From Azorinus chamasolen (Eukaryota > Mollusca > Bivalvia > Cardiida > Solecurtidae), in the NCBI GenBank assembly GCA_963576725.1, contig OY755241.1:72363041-72427040 (forward strand): 64,000 nucleotides of DNA, given 5' to 3'. Shown piece after piece: positions 21,215 to 32,469 of the stretch. The translations under genes were made by a program, and so were the position numbers. The notes beneath the pieces are model-generated. The model was not told the DNA's origin. It made no database searches and was given only the letters and a program-made list of their open reading frames with translations. Position 1 is the first letter of the stretch. Each line of letters starts with the position of its first letter.

Positions 21215-22375
21215 ATACATGTAAACGATTTATTCAATTAGTAAACATTGATACATTATTCGACAACTGTCGTTTGCCCGTCGGTTTTGCTTTGTCCCTT
21301 TGAATATCTGAAAATTGCAACGATTGTTAAATGATTTGTTAGGACTTGTTTCCCGTGCACGTTTTCTGTATCTGGTGTTAACATTTTAAGTACCCAGGAA
21401 TGACAAAGGTTTGATTTCCGGAAGTACATAAGCAACAAGCACAGTCTCTACTGCAGGTTATTATCTTCAAAAATCAGATATATGTTCACGGAGTATACTA
21501 GGAAATTCTACCTAGAATTTTTCATTCTTGTTCTAGTGTTCCACCAATCAGGAACATGCCAAATAGTAATGTGCATATGACCCACTAGTATTTAATAGTA
21601 AACTGTTGTTTTAGTAGTTAATACTTAGACTGGCATACAACCGTATTACAATGCCTCTATACATGGCCAAACTAGATGTAAAATCCAGACACAGTCTGCT
21701 AATGTGATAATTAGCTGTTTCGCAAGCTGGAATCGATGCAATCTATTCATATTATGAACCAAACCACACGAAATGTACGGCATCATCATAGGTCTTTGCA
21801 TCATCATTTAAGATTTGAATAAAAAATGTATAAATAAAATATCTTTAATAATAGTATCTAAAACCATTAAAATGTAAGTATAATATATTCTCACAAATAA
21901 ATAATGTTATAATTATTATCAATAAAGTAATACTAATTGTTCAAATACCTACACACTGGCGTCACAATTTATACCAGTTCCAATCCAATTATTGTACTTA
22001 TCACCTCATTTAATAATTGGTATCTAATATTACCAGTTTGACGAAACCACGTCCGAACTTTCAAACTTTTATTATCAATTTGCTATCAAATTTAATACCA
22101 CATGTTTTTACAAATCCACTTTGACGAGACTGTAGTTTGACGAAACTACCATAATCCTCAGGCAATATCATAGGAAATAAAGAAGAAAGGTTGTTTGATA
22201 TATTAAAGTAGTGGCATTAATAGTATTAAATTACTATACCCGAGTCGTTTCGTCGACCTTCCCATTCGTTGACCTTATTTTATATAGTAGACCTAAAGTC
22301 GTTTCGTCGACCTTATCATTTAATAGGAGTGGAGTAACCATGCCCCTATTGTCTTCTCGTTAAAATGTTATGTTA
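21215..22375. other. Unassigned AT-rich DNA
   Basis: A short sequence GTCGTTTCGTCGACCTT appears twice (22247, 22294), and its near-complement TTTGACGAAAC occurs at 22040 and 22137. This may be a small inverted-repeat element. No gene is seen. Confidence 0.3.
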
Positions 22376-22379
22376 GGAC

Positions 22380-22856
22380 GGTAAAACCAATTATTTTTTA
22401 GGAAGTATTTGCATTGTAAATAAGGATTCCATTAATAGTATTGTAAATTATTTTACCGATATTATAAGGCAATTGGCAGACCACGTATTTTGTACAATAA
22501 TTCGAGATATAATAAATCACAGTTTTAATGCAGCTTCTTCTGATGGAAATAAGGAATGGATCGACAGAGAATATAATAAAGCGAAGATCTTATATCATGA
22601 GGTACAGAGGTTATTTAAAATATGTAAATCTAATCACGATAAGCAGTATTTCTGTTTACGTAAAAAGGCTTACAAAGACCTTATTCTGCAAAAGCGAAGA
22701 CAACATAAGCACACACTTTTGAGGGAAATCGAAAAGTTACGCTTTTCGAAACCTAAAGAGTTTTGGAGTTTTTTTCAATAAAAGAACAAAAAGCCTGTTA
22801 ATGATATATCTTTAGAATAATTCTGTGATTACTTTTCAAATCTAAGTAATGATATT
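22380..22856 (+). pseudogene. Non-LTR retrotransposon fragment, region between endonuclease and RT
   Basis: One open frame runs from before 22380 to a stop at 22779, then on in the same frame through another stop at 22815-22820 to 22856. The translation has the pattern usual just upstream of LINE RT domains: a W-D-rich segment (GNKEWIDREYNKAKI), a basic helix (FCLRKKAYKDLILQKRRQ), then RFSKPKEFWSFFQ. A later piece reads HFSNLSND-like. No RT catalytic motif is present. Class is CR1/jockey-like by pattern only. It is non-functional because of the stops and missing domains. Confidence 0.7.
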
Positions 22857-23481
22857 ATGCAGGGACAAAATGAAGATGGTGAACATTTAGTTGCTCACCA
22901 CAATTTTGATGGCGGTGATGGTAGTGTACATGTGCATGTTGATGATGTCGCTGCTGATGGTGGAGATGGTGATCGGCAACAGCATCATCATCAGCAACAA
23001 CATCAACATTATAATAAGTACTATAAGCGTGGTAATAGTGGTACTGGCCCTGATGATGTTGATAGTGATGATGTTGGACATGCCTATGTTGATCATGTTG
23101 CTGCTGATGTTGATGTTGTGCATGTTCATGTTAATTGTGTTACTGGTGATCAGTATCATCAACATCACACTCATGATCAAAATTATGATTATAATGAAAA
23201 GGATTCTATTGTTGTTGGTTCTGGTAATATTGGTCATGCGCATGCTGATGATGTTGCTGCTTGTGTTGATGGATATGGTGTAGTTGCTGATGACGATGGA
23301 GATGGGGATCGATATCATCATCAGCAGCAACAACATCAACATCATAATACCCATCATAAGCGTGGAAATAGTGGTCTCGGTCCTGACGTTGTTGATAGTG
23401 ATGATGCTGGGCATGCCTATGTTTATAATACTGATGATGATGATGAGGGAGATGGTGATCGGTATCATCAACAATATATAA
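22857..23481 (+). repeat. GAT/CAT-rich imperfect repeat kept open in the LINE frame
   Basis: A 241-codon open frame (22857-23582), in phase with the LINE fragments on both sides, is almost entirely D/H/V/G/Q. Blocks such as HHQQQQHQHHNTHHKRGNSG and DVDSDDVGHAYV recur twice. This is a trinucleotide-derived expansion with internal duplication of about 300 bp. No function is inferred. All three frames and the reverse strand are also open for long stretches, as expected of low-complexity DNA. Confidence 0.75.
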
Positions 23482-23582
23482 CGAATGATAAAAAGTTTAT
23501 TAAGTTATTTAAACAACGTTTGATTGATAATTGTTATCAAAGATGGTATCTAGATAAAGTAAAATGTTTTACAACTATGTGA
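23482..23582 (+). pseudogene. LINE C-terminal fragment
   Basis: The end of the open frame (KKFIKLFKQRLIDNCYQRWY) resembles the C-terminal FKQRxxDxxxQxWY segment of LINE polyproteins, downstream of RT. It lies in frame with 22380-22856, so the RT core seems to have been replaced by, or lost around, the repeat at 22857-23481. Confidence 0.55.
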
Positions 23583-23589
23583 TAATGTT

Positions 23590-24820
23590 GAAGAAGTATT
23601 TTGATACGAAGCCTATTTACGGAAACCCTGGAGGAACATTTTGTATTCAAATGCCACAGCAATACAAGAAGTACAAATAAAGTGCACATGAATATATACA
23701 TATACACATTACAGCTTTCGCAGAACTGTCCCTTGCCTGTTCACCAACGAAATCATATGTACACTTTCTGAACACAATGTGTCGCAGTGCAAATAAATCA
23801 AACCTCAGTCAAATTCATCGAAAACAAAAGACAATATGTGACGCCATAACTGACACAAGAATAAGACAACGTCATAAAACGTATAACCCTTATCGAAAAG
23901 TATTTATGAAAACAATTGATGGTGCAGTTAGTTTATACGACCAGCTGCGTGGTGAATAACAGAATAATGCATTGACTACATCCTTTGAACAATAAAACGT
24001 CATAATATGTACACGTATTTAATATGAACATTGTCATTACCAGTAGTGGCATTTTAATGATCGCATAATCAATGAACAAAAATATCACAAAGTCATATAT
24101 GTGATAATTATTATTTTGATTTTTTGTTCTTTTTTTAGGTAAGTAACATGTCATATCAATTTTTATTTTTAAGTTTTATATGATCTATACTAATGCTGCA
24201 CCATTTCCTGGAGCATATGTTTCCCAGGTGACCAAAATACATCCATCTGCCATATTAAGGGCACTATCTTTTTGTTTGAAGGCAGCCGCGAGATTAAGTA
24301 AACGATCGGCCAGCTAGTTTGTAAATCTTACAGTCGGGCTAAATAACATAGCACCGCCTCTTCGTTATTTTCACCAAATACAATATGGTAAATTTTATTT
24401 AGCAGGGACGAAAATTGAAAAACAAATGCATCATATATCAGTTTCAGCATGCACATTTATCGTGAATAGCTGCAAGATGCTTTCATTGAAATAGCAGTAA
24501 TGAATTGTTATTTACGGAGACATTTTCGATAAGGATTGAAGTGGATATCTATAAGGCACCAAACGATAGCCAAAACAGAGCCTCCATAGTTGGCGATGGG
24601 AGGTGAAAATCACTTAAGTTGGGGAAACATTAATTTTGGGTATTGTGGCTGCCGGTACTCTTACAATGGCGTTTTTTTGTGTTTTTTTTTTTTAAATTTC
24701 TCTCATGTTGTGACCGATTTAACCATATAAATAATAATGATAATAATGGTCTTTATAATAAGCATTTAGATCTAGTGTAACAAGCTGAGGATCGAACGTT
24801 TGGCACTAGATTTATTGATT
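23590..24820. other. Unassigned DNA, possibly the 5' flank of the Ngaro-type element
   Basis: No ORF of note. If the retroelement at 24900 is near full length, its left terminal repeat should lie here. I could not match any part of it to the 31.3-31.6 kb repeats. Confidence 0.3.
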
Positions 24821-24899
24821 ACAGGGGTATATGCGATTAACAAGTGTATCTGGTTGTTCAATGGTAAGTAAGTGCATTTTTCTTTTTGTTCATTGCATA

Positions 24900-25251
24900 A
24901 TGATGCGACGATCTGGCCGTAAGAGGCGAGCCCCAAAGAACCAGACTGGACCAGATGCTGCCCCACCAGTACCAGTCCAACCTGCACAGACTCAGGTTAC
25001 CGCACCGCATGACCATTTGGGAGTGTTGCCATTAATGATACCAGGGAGCATACAGCAGTTCCCTCCAGTAGTGCCTATCCAACCACCAGTCGCGCATGTG
25101 GAGTTGCAGCATGGCCCTCCAGTGATGCAGATCCCATCACAAATAATTCAGGCGGACACACAACAGATTGAACCAGGTAAAGTTAATGCAGGGTTGGTAT
25201 TGAACCCCAGTATGATAGTAAGCGTAGATGCACATTTAGGAGTTTGGGTTC
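24900..25251 (+). pseudogene. Ngaro/DIRS-type gag-like protein, N-terminal part
   Basis: Translation from tandem ATGs at 24900/24903 gives a basic start (MMRRSGRKRRAPKNQ), then a Pro/Gln-rich linker, then VDAHLGVWV, where the frame is cut by a repeat insertion. Downstream gag sequence resumes at 27020. The 24831 ATG in the same frame is less likely, because a GTAAGT donor-like sequence follows at 24862. It belongs with the RT, recombinase and hydrolase remnants that follow, all on the plus strand. Confidence 0.65.
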
Positions 25252-27019
25252 TATCCCACCTAAGAGAACAAGAGTACCGCATACGGTACATAATACGCCC
25301 ACTTGCAAACTTTCTCTGATTCAACATGCCTTACAAGTGTTGACATTTTCTAATCTGTGCTTCAGATCTTGATTTCCATATTACGGTGATAATATTTTTA
25401 ATAAAATTGAAGTGAATATCTTATTAAATAAAAAAGTTACAGCTAATCTTTATATTTGCAGATTTTTGAAAAGTGCAACGGCCATAACTCTGTAAAGACA
25501 AACTGAATGAACCTCAAAATAAACTCAGCTTCAGATTTTGTTGCTTAAAACATTTCTGTTAAGTTTCACTTATATCATTTTAATAGTTGTCCCAGAAAAC
25601 AAGAGACAAACTAAAGGCTGACCGACAAACAAAGCAACGAACACACAAAGTTCAAGGACCATAACTTTACAATAAAATGACTTACCATAACCCCCGCAAT
25701 ATATGTGAAAATTCATATTAAGGTTTAACCATATAAAAAAATTGAAGTAAATATCATTTCAAATGAAGAAGTTATGGCCATCCTCATATATATTTGCATT
25801 ATTTCTTTTAAGTGCAAGGGCCATAACTCCGAAACGACAAATCAAATGAACCTCAGAATTGACTTAGCTTCAGGTCTTGATGCATTAAACATGTGTATTA
25901 AGTTTCATTAATACCTGTCAAACAGTTTCCCCAGAAAACAGCGGACAAACTATATGCATATATTTGCATTATTTTTTAAATAAAAGGGCCATAACTCTGA
26001 AACGAAAAATCAAATGATCCTCAGAATCAACTCAGCTTCAGATATTGATGCATTAAACATTGTGTGAAGTTTCATTAATATCTCTCAAATAGTTTTCCCA
26101 AAAAACAGCGGACAAACTATGTGCATGTATTTACATTATTTTTTAAATAAAAGGGCCATAACTCCGAAACGACAAATTAAATGAACCTCAGAATCTACTC
26201 AGCTTCAGATCTTGATGCATTAAACATTGGTTGAAGTTTCATTAATATCTCTTATATAGCTTTCCCAGAAAACAGCGGACAAACTATATGCATATATTTG
26301 CATTATTTTTTAAGTAAAAGGGCCATAACTCTGAAACGAAAAATCAAATAAACCTCAGAATTACCTCAGCTTCAGATCTTGATACATTGAACATTTTTGT
26401 GAAGTTTCATTAATATCTCTCAAATAGTTTTCCCAGAAAACAGCGGACAAACTATTTGCGCGCATTTGCATTATTTTTTAAGGACAAGGGCCATAACTCT
26501 GAAACGAAAAATTAAATGATCCTCAGAATCAACTCAGCTTCAGATCTTGATGCATTTAACATTTGTGTGAAGTTTCATTAATATCTCTCAAATAGTTTTC
26601 CCAGAAAACAGCGGACAAACTATTTGCATGTATTTACATTATATTTAAGTAAAAGGGCCATAACTCCGAAACGACAAGTCAAATGAACCTCAGAATCGAC
26701 TCAGCTTCAGATCTTGATGCATTAAACATTGTTGTGAAGTTTCATTAATATCTCTCATATAGTTTTCCCAGAAAACAGCGGACAAACTATTTGCATTTTT
26801 AAGGACAAGGGCCATAACTCTGAAACGAAAAATCAAATGAACTTCAGAATCAACTCCGCTTCAGATCTTGATACATTAAACATTTGTGTGAAGTTTCATT
26901 AATATCTGTCAAACAGTTTTCCGAGAAAACTGCGGACAAACAAAATGTTGACGAACGAACGAACGGAAGGACGGAGAGGGCCACGCCAATATACGACCAC
27001 CTTTATTAGGTGGGGTATA
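25252..27019. mobile_element. Pearl-like tandem-core element inserted in gag
   Basis: Left end TATCCCACCTAA and right end TTAGGTGGGGTATA are inverted copies. Inside is an ATACGGTAC palindrome near the head, then about eight tandem units of about 160-190 bp (AAGGGCCATAACTCTGAAAC, CTCAGCTTCAGATCTTGATG, GTTTTCCCAGAAAACAGCGG ACAAAC), then a GAACGAACGAACGGAAGGAC microsatellite just before the right end. Terminal repeats, tandem core and ACGG-type microsatellite match the layout of pearl elements described in bivalves. It splits a retroelement gag and is therefore younger than it. Confidence 0.75.
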
Positions 27020-27472
27020 AAAAGATTGGTCAGGGGCAGTACATTGATCTGGCTGCATTGCTTCCAAGTGCGAACTTGTAAGATACTAAGACGCCTAAAT
27101 TAACAGTAGTGGCCGATGGTCAATTAACACTATCACAGCCTGATTTGAAAATAATCAATACTATCCAAGAATGGACTGATGCCTGTTATTCGTAATGCAG
27201 CTAGGCGTCATCAAGGGCAAGGCTGGATCAGTTACGACACAGTTTCGGCTTCGTGTGGCGGCTGATCCAGTTAGGGGGTCTTTCGCAAAGATCGACCGAG
27301 AACTTTGGTTGTTGTGCATGGGCCCTAGCACATTGGCCGCAGCTGGCAGGGACCGGGAATGTTATGATTTTAACCTTCGATCTTGTTCACGTCTAGTTTG
27401 CACTTATAAAGCATTGTTGTCTGAATTGCAGCGGTAACCATCCCGCACAGGCATGCCAGAAGTCAACAAGCT
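27020..27472 (+). pseudogene. Ngaro/DIRS-type gag-like protein, C-terminal part with zinc knuckle
   Basis: Resumes immediately after the insertion with KKIGQGQYIDLAALLPS, then LTVVADGQLTLS and IQEWTDA in one frame, GWISYDT in a second, and QFRLRVAADP..DRELWLL in a third. A Cys/His cluster follows (CYDFNLRSCSRLVC, then a frameshift to HCCLNCSGNHPAQACQ), consistent with a nucleic-acid-binding knuckle. Several frameshifts and at least one stop make it non-functional. Confidence 0.7.
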
Positions 27473-27646
27473 ATGTCCGATCTCCTCGTCCAAGGGGCAC
27501 TCACACTTTTACAAACAAGCGATGGAATGCGCCTAGAGGAATAGTCGGTCAGCACTTCCGACCTCGATTCACCGGCTTCCGTCCCAGATTCTAAATGCCA
27601 GTGTGCTAAAGATACAAGTCTTCACTTAGGTATTTCCCCAGTTAAA

Positions 27647-28309
27647 ATGGAGGTTTTAGCGAGTTATTTGCAGTATTACGATAAATGGGAGGGCGCAAAA
27701 ATATTAGAAAACGGGTTTGGTAGAGGTTTCAAAATTGAGTGCACAGGACCAAAGATAGCATTAGAGTGTCGAAACTTAAGATCGGCTTATGATAATAAGG
27801 ACCAAATGTCACAAAAAAATAATAAAGAAGTATCACTTAGCAGACTTTCAGGTGCGTTTCAGACACCTCCGTTTTCTAACTTTCTCGTTTCGCAAGTAGG
27901 TCTGATTCCGAAGCCTGATGGGGGCTGGCGAATGATAACGCACCTTTTATACCCATTCGGCACAAGCATTAATGATAGCATAGAGGCTCAATTCTGCTCC
28001 GTACGGTACACGTTCTTTGATATAGTTACAGAAATGATTTACAGCCTTGGGCGTTCCGCCCTTATTGCAAAAAGAGACCTCAAATCGGCATACCGTATAC
28101 ATGTATTGCCAATTCAGGAAAAGGAGTTTCCTTTGCTCGGTATGAAGGCAGAGGGTAACTATTACATTGATAAAATTCTCCCTATGGGCCTAAGCCAAAG
28201 TGCGTCGTTATATGAGAAGTTTTCTTCATTTTTGGAATGGTTAGTAAGTAGAAAAGCAGGAATGTCATCTTTGGCTCATCTCCTTGACGACTGTTTAATG
28301 GCAGGTTAA
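27647..28309 (+). pseudogene. Reverse transcriptase core of Ngaro/DIRS-type element
   Basis: A 220-codon frame. Upstream GFGRGFKI and SQVGLIPKPDGGWRMITHLL lead into the RT palm. Motif A is KRDLKSAYRI, motif B is LPMGLSQSASLYEKFSSFLE, and motif C is HLLDDCLMAG with both Asp retained. The pattern (GFRI entry, PMG..SxxxFEKFS, LDD box) is that of DIRS/Ngaro RTs rather than LTR-gypsy or LINE RTs. It ends in a stop directly after LDDCLMAG, and the thumb continues in another frame. Confidence 0.85.
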
Positions 28310-28323
28310 AAAGTCAAAAATTA

Positions 28324-29213
28324 GTGTTTACATTTGAAGACACATGCAAAGAGCTGGATATTTCTATAGCAAACGAGAAGTCGGTAGACCCTACCACAGT
28401 TATGATATTCTTAGGTTTAGAGATTAATACTGATGATATGTCGGTCCGAATCCCAAGACACAAGATTGATGAGTTGGTGTTATTGATTGAGGTATTTTTA
28501 GGGCGGAGGAATGTATCTTTGCGCGAGCTTCAGTCGTTGGTAGGGAAATTAAACTTTTTTGGACAGGCGGTACGGTCTAGTAGAGCTTTTCTGCGACGTT
28601 TTTATGACGTTATGACTCCTTGGAAAAAACCCTATCACATGCTTCTTGTGTCCAAGGAGGTTAAGGCTGACTTGTCATTGTGGCTTACCTTTTTAAGATC
28701 ATTCAACGGTGTAACATACATACCAGATGAAGCGTGGTTTACAAGTGACTTTTTAAAGTTATACACTGACGCTGCAGATGCACACTGTTTGGGAGCAGCT
28801 TGTATCCTCGGTCCCCAATGGTACTACTTTCCATGGCGCAAGCCTGGTGCGGTCACGCAGTGTTTCGAGATGTTTCGTTTTTGGAAATGGTACCCGTTTC
28901 GCTGACTATTCATCTGTGAGGCGATCGGCTACAGAACAAAAATGTGAATTTGTTTATAGACAATGAAGCTTTGGTTCACGTTTTGAATAAGCAAACATCC
29001 AAATCCAGAATGCTTATGCAATCGGTCCGCTCATTTGTTTTGCGCTGCATGGAAAGCAATGTACTGCTTAAGGCAGTGCATGTGCCTTCTCAGCTCAATT
29101 CAATAGCAGATTCGATCTCTCGCCAACAGTGGGAGCGATTCAGACTTTTGGCACCAGAAGCAGAGCAAGATCTGTCGGCAATCCCTACCAGTTTTCTAGC
29201 AGAGATCTCCTGA
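28324..29213 (+). pseudogene. RT thumb and RNase H of Ngaro/DIRS-type element
   Basis: The first frame (28324-28905) has FLGLEINTD, then SLRELQSLVGKLNFFGQAVR, then the start of RNase H at LYTDAADAHCLGAACILG. A frameshift near 28900 moves the domain to the frame at 28944-29213: FIDNEALVHVLNK, then HVPSQLNSIADSISRQQWER. The acidic residues expected of RNase H (YTD, DNE, ADxxSR) are visible. The broken frame argues against activity. Confidence 0.8.
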
Positions 29214-29402
29214 CTAAGGTTGGATGACTGCTGAGTTCTTCAATGGCCCCAAACACAAGGAGAGCATACAAAACGGGGTTGTCTAAGCTCCAGGTATTCC
29301 GGCGCAGCAATGGCTGCCCGGGTGCATGGCCCCCTTCTGCAAATGATCTAACATCACATTTGTAGCATATCTTTTCACCAATTCAGTTACAAAACAGCAT
29401 CG

Positions 29403-30111
29403 TTGTACATTGCAGCTATTAGCTTTCATTGTAAATTCCACGGCCTATCGGATACAACAAAACTATTCGTGGTCTCGAAAGCCATGGAGGGCTTTAAGCG
29501 TACATCAAAACCAAAACGGGTCCGTCTACCTATAACTTTGGACTTGCTTAATGGCATTCTGACTAAGATTTCAGCAGTTCGCTGTAATACATATGAGGTC
29601 ACGATGTTCTCATGTGCATTCATATTTGCATTTGTCGGTTTCTTTCGCATAAGTGAGATAACGGTTGATAAGGCGGATGATGTGGGGTCCCAAAAAGTCG
29701 TTGATATAAGAGATATTACTTGGTCTAGCAACGGAGACGCAGTATCAATACATATAAGGTATTCAAAGGTAGATCAGCTTGGGAAAGGGGCTACTGTCAC
29801 ATTGTTTAAGACTGTTCAACCGGTTCTGTGTCCAGTCCTGTCTTTGCGCCAATACATGATAGTAAGACCGGCTACGCTGGTGCCTCTATTCTGTCATCAC
29901 AGCGCGTCTTCCCTGACATGCTTTCAATTCTCAGCTGTCTTACGTAATGCCCTTTTAGCAAGGGACCCAAAACTAAAGGCATATACTTCCCATAGTTTTC
30001 GAATGGGGGGCCGCTTCATCGGCGGTCAAGTAGGGTTGGTCAGTCGATAAGATAAAATAATCGGGTATATTGTCATCCGATGCCTACAAGCCTTATATAC
30101 AAAATCTATAG
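29403..30111 (+). pseudogene. Tyrosine recombinase of Ngaro/DIRS-type element
   Basis: The frame 29403-30050 carries the first catalytic-Arg region (FAFVGFFRISEI), a central IRYSKVDQLGKGATV, and the HxxR box in TSHSFRMGG. After a frameshift around 30000-30070 the last segment reads LSSDAYKPYIQNL and stop. This supplies the nucleophilic Tyr context usually written as WxSDAxxxYI. The Arg, His/Arg and Tyr elements are thus all represented, but in two frames. A recombinase instead of an integrase or endonuclease defines this retroelement order. Confidence 0.8.
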
Positions 30112-30424
30112 ATTGGTACTTGGCCTAGTTTGGCGCATTGATCCATGTAAATCTCATTTAAGGATAAGGAGTAAAGTTAAATATCGCACACTCATTGCAT
30201 GGAAACCGTTTCAACAGCTGGTTCAACAACACTACTTTTCGGCAAGGTGTCAATGCAACCTTTGTTAGTTAAGCTCGTTTTCGGTTCTAATTTTTAACAG
30301 TTAACCCAAAACACACTGGTTGCATGTTTATTTAAAGAAGCCGGTTCATTTATATATACATATACATATATTTCATTTCACTTGTCTGTTAGAGAACAAC
30401 AGCGTCGCTGACTGTTGTCAAAGT

Positions 30425-31014
30425 GTTTTGCAAGATCACCTATAGTGTGGATAGTAGGGTCGTCGCTAGTGATAAGGGCGTTTCCAGTGGCGAGATGGCA
30501 TTCCGATGACAGCAGCCTAGGATTACCCGCTCAGCTTTGGTGGCAAGGTTATTGCGGGTTTTCATTAAGAAAAACGCAGAGAAAACTGGCAACACTTTTG
30601 CGGGTACAGGACCCCCCCCCCTCCCCCAGATTTCCTTTTACTACATGTTGGCGGAAATGACCTACAACGCACAAATTTGAAAGCTATCAAAGACATACTA
30701 GTGCAACTGTTCGCATTCATACACACTGTCGTGCCTCACGTAAAAAGCATATGGTCAGAAATTCTCCCTCGTATAGGGGGGAACAAAACAGGGGCATCTT
30801 TGCAGCCATAAAACGCCTAAACACATTTGCGGTAAAATTAACTAAATAATATAAAGGGTATTACCTTAGGCATTTGAATTTATTAGAATTGAACAATGCA
30901 AATTTCTTACCAGACGGTGTTCATTTGTCATATCAGGGTAACAACTTGTTCATTGAAAATATTTGCATGGGCATGAAGCATTTCATCAAAGGCGAGCAAC
31001 CTTGGTTCGGTTGA
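30425..31014 (+). pseudogene. SGNH-hydrolase-like ORF of Ngaro-type element
   Basis: Three SGNH blocks appear in order across frames. WIVGSSLVIRAF is the Ser block. LLLHVGGNDL has the Gly-Asn-Asp block. PDGVHLSYQGN is the Asp-x-x-His block near the C terminus. Between them is IWSEILPRIG. A poly-C tract at 30610-30620 coincides with the frame change before the GGND block. An accessory hydrolase is known from some Ngaro elements and not from DIRS1-type ones, so it supports the Ngaro assignment. Confidence 0.75.
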
Positions 31015-31324
31015 TTTTGCTATCACCATAAATGGGCGGGGCGTGACCCTTTTGTTCTGCCTGCTAAGACCTTAGAGTCCTCGCTGCCGTTCATCTTGGC
31101 GTTGGGAGTGATCTGGTCGGAAATTTCTTTCTTGCACGTCATTTCGACCATACCACTCCCATATGGCCATCAGCTGCGGCCAACCTACCTTTAGGACGTT
31201 ATCGGATATTCAAGTATAGCTGCTTTGTAGTTTCTTGACAATATGTGCATGTTTGCTGCACCACGTTTAACTAGAGATGGGATACCAAGTTTTTCGGGTC
31301 CCACTTCTCTAGTATTTGTCTTGC

Positions 31325-31615
31325 AATTTGCTAATAGGTGCCATATGGCTATTTTGCGGCATCATTTAAATTAGTAAATAGGAATTACTACAATTTTGCT
31401 GAATTTGTGAACAAGTTACAAGTGCTATTTGCAGTGTGCTAAGTATTTTGCTGAATTGCTGACTTTGCGAACAAGCTACCAGTGCTTTGCTAATAGGTGT
31501 CATATGGCTATTTTGCGACACCATTTAAAATCTTAACTAGGAATTACTAGAATTTTGCTGATGTGCTGACCTTGCGAACAAGATACCAGTGATATTTGAA
31601 GTGTGCTATACATTA
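31325..31615. repeat. Direct repeat of about 159 bp downstream of the retroelement ORFs
   Basis: CTAATAGGTG(C/T)CATATGGCTA starts a unit at about 31331 and again at about 31490. Each continues with GGAATTACTA.AATTTTGCTG and GCGAACAAG.TACCAGTG. It could be part of the split direct repeats that end Ngaro elements, but no matching 5' copy was found. Confidence 0.6.
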
Positions 31616-31619
31616 TTTC

Positions 31620-32065
31620 ATTCGTGGACAATCAAGGACTAATGTTTTGATTTGCTATTATCTGTTTTGTATTTTGCTACAATTTGTTATACAGTAAATT
31701 TTAATGCAAAAAAAGGTTCACGCCATTATCGGCCAAACCTTAATTGACAAAATAAAGTAGTTAAAATGAGTACAACCGTGTCCTTGATTTACATGCCCTC
31801 TTTTAATTTGATGGTTTATTAACTAGAACGGTATACCTCTACACTGTTTGGCTTGATAGTGACTTACACTAGGTTCGCACCAAAGGCGAGAGGTAAACTC
31901 TTCCTTTGCACGAAGGGAATAGGGTCGGAAATGGGGCACAGTGTGGGAGTGGTTGATGGATGCGCCTCATTGTCCGACTCTCTTCTATTTGGGATATTCT
32001 GCCTTTCAAACAAATATACACTATGAATCCCCATTGCACACTTTTAACAGTTTAAAAACGGCAAC
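31620..32065. other. Unassigned DNA
   Basis: Likely 3' non-coding part or flank of the Ngaro-type element. No gene is seen. Confidence 0.3.
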
Positions 32066-32067
32066 GT

Positions 32068-32465
32068 TTTAGCTCGACTAATCGAAGAATGGTGGAACTT
32101 TCCGACTCGCCCCGGCGTCACACCTTGGTTAAGGTGTTTGCTAAAGTCCACTTTATGCCTTTTAACCTGATAATGAAGCTCTGAAACTTGGAACACGTGT
32201 TAGCTATTATAAGCCTCGTTTGTAGGCAAGAGTACTTAACCCTGTCAAGCACTTTGACAGAAATATGGTCCTTTTAAACTTGGAATTAAGGTTTTGTTAA
32301 AGTCCACACTTATTTACATAACCCTGTGAGATAAAGCTTTGAAATTTAGAACGCTTGTCTACCATCACAAGCTACATCTGTAGGCAAGAGTACATAACTC
32401 TGCAAATCATTTTGATATAAATTAATGCCCTTTTTAACTTAGATGTTTCTTTAATTAAAGTTTTC
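32068..32465 (+). repeat. Tandem-core repeat with head
   Basis: Begins TAGCTCGACTAATCGAAGAA, CCCCGGCGTCACACCTTGGT, then two units of about 165 bp containing TAGGCAAGAGTAC.TAACTCTG and the complement of the blocks at 8300-8868. It is the same family in opposite orientation. Confidence 0.7.
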
Positions 32466-32469
32466 AGAA

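Noticed and set aside
22887..23474. 195-codon minus ORF rich in Met/Ile
   Set aside because: It is antisense of the GAT/CAT-rich expansion, which is open in most frames.
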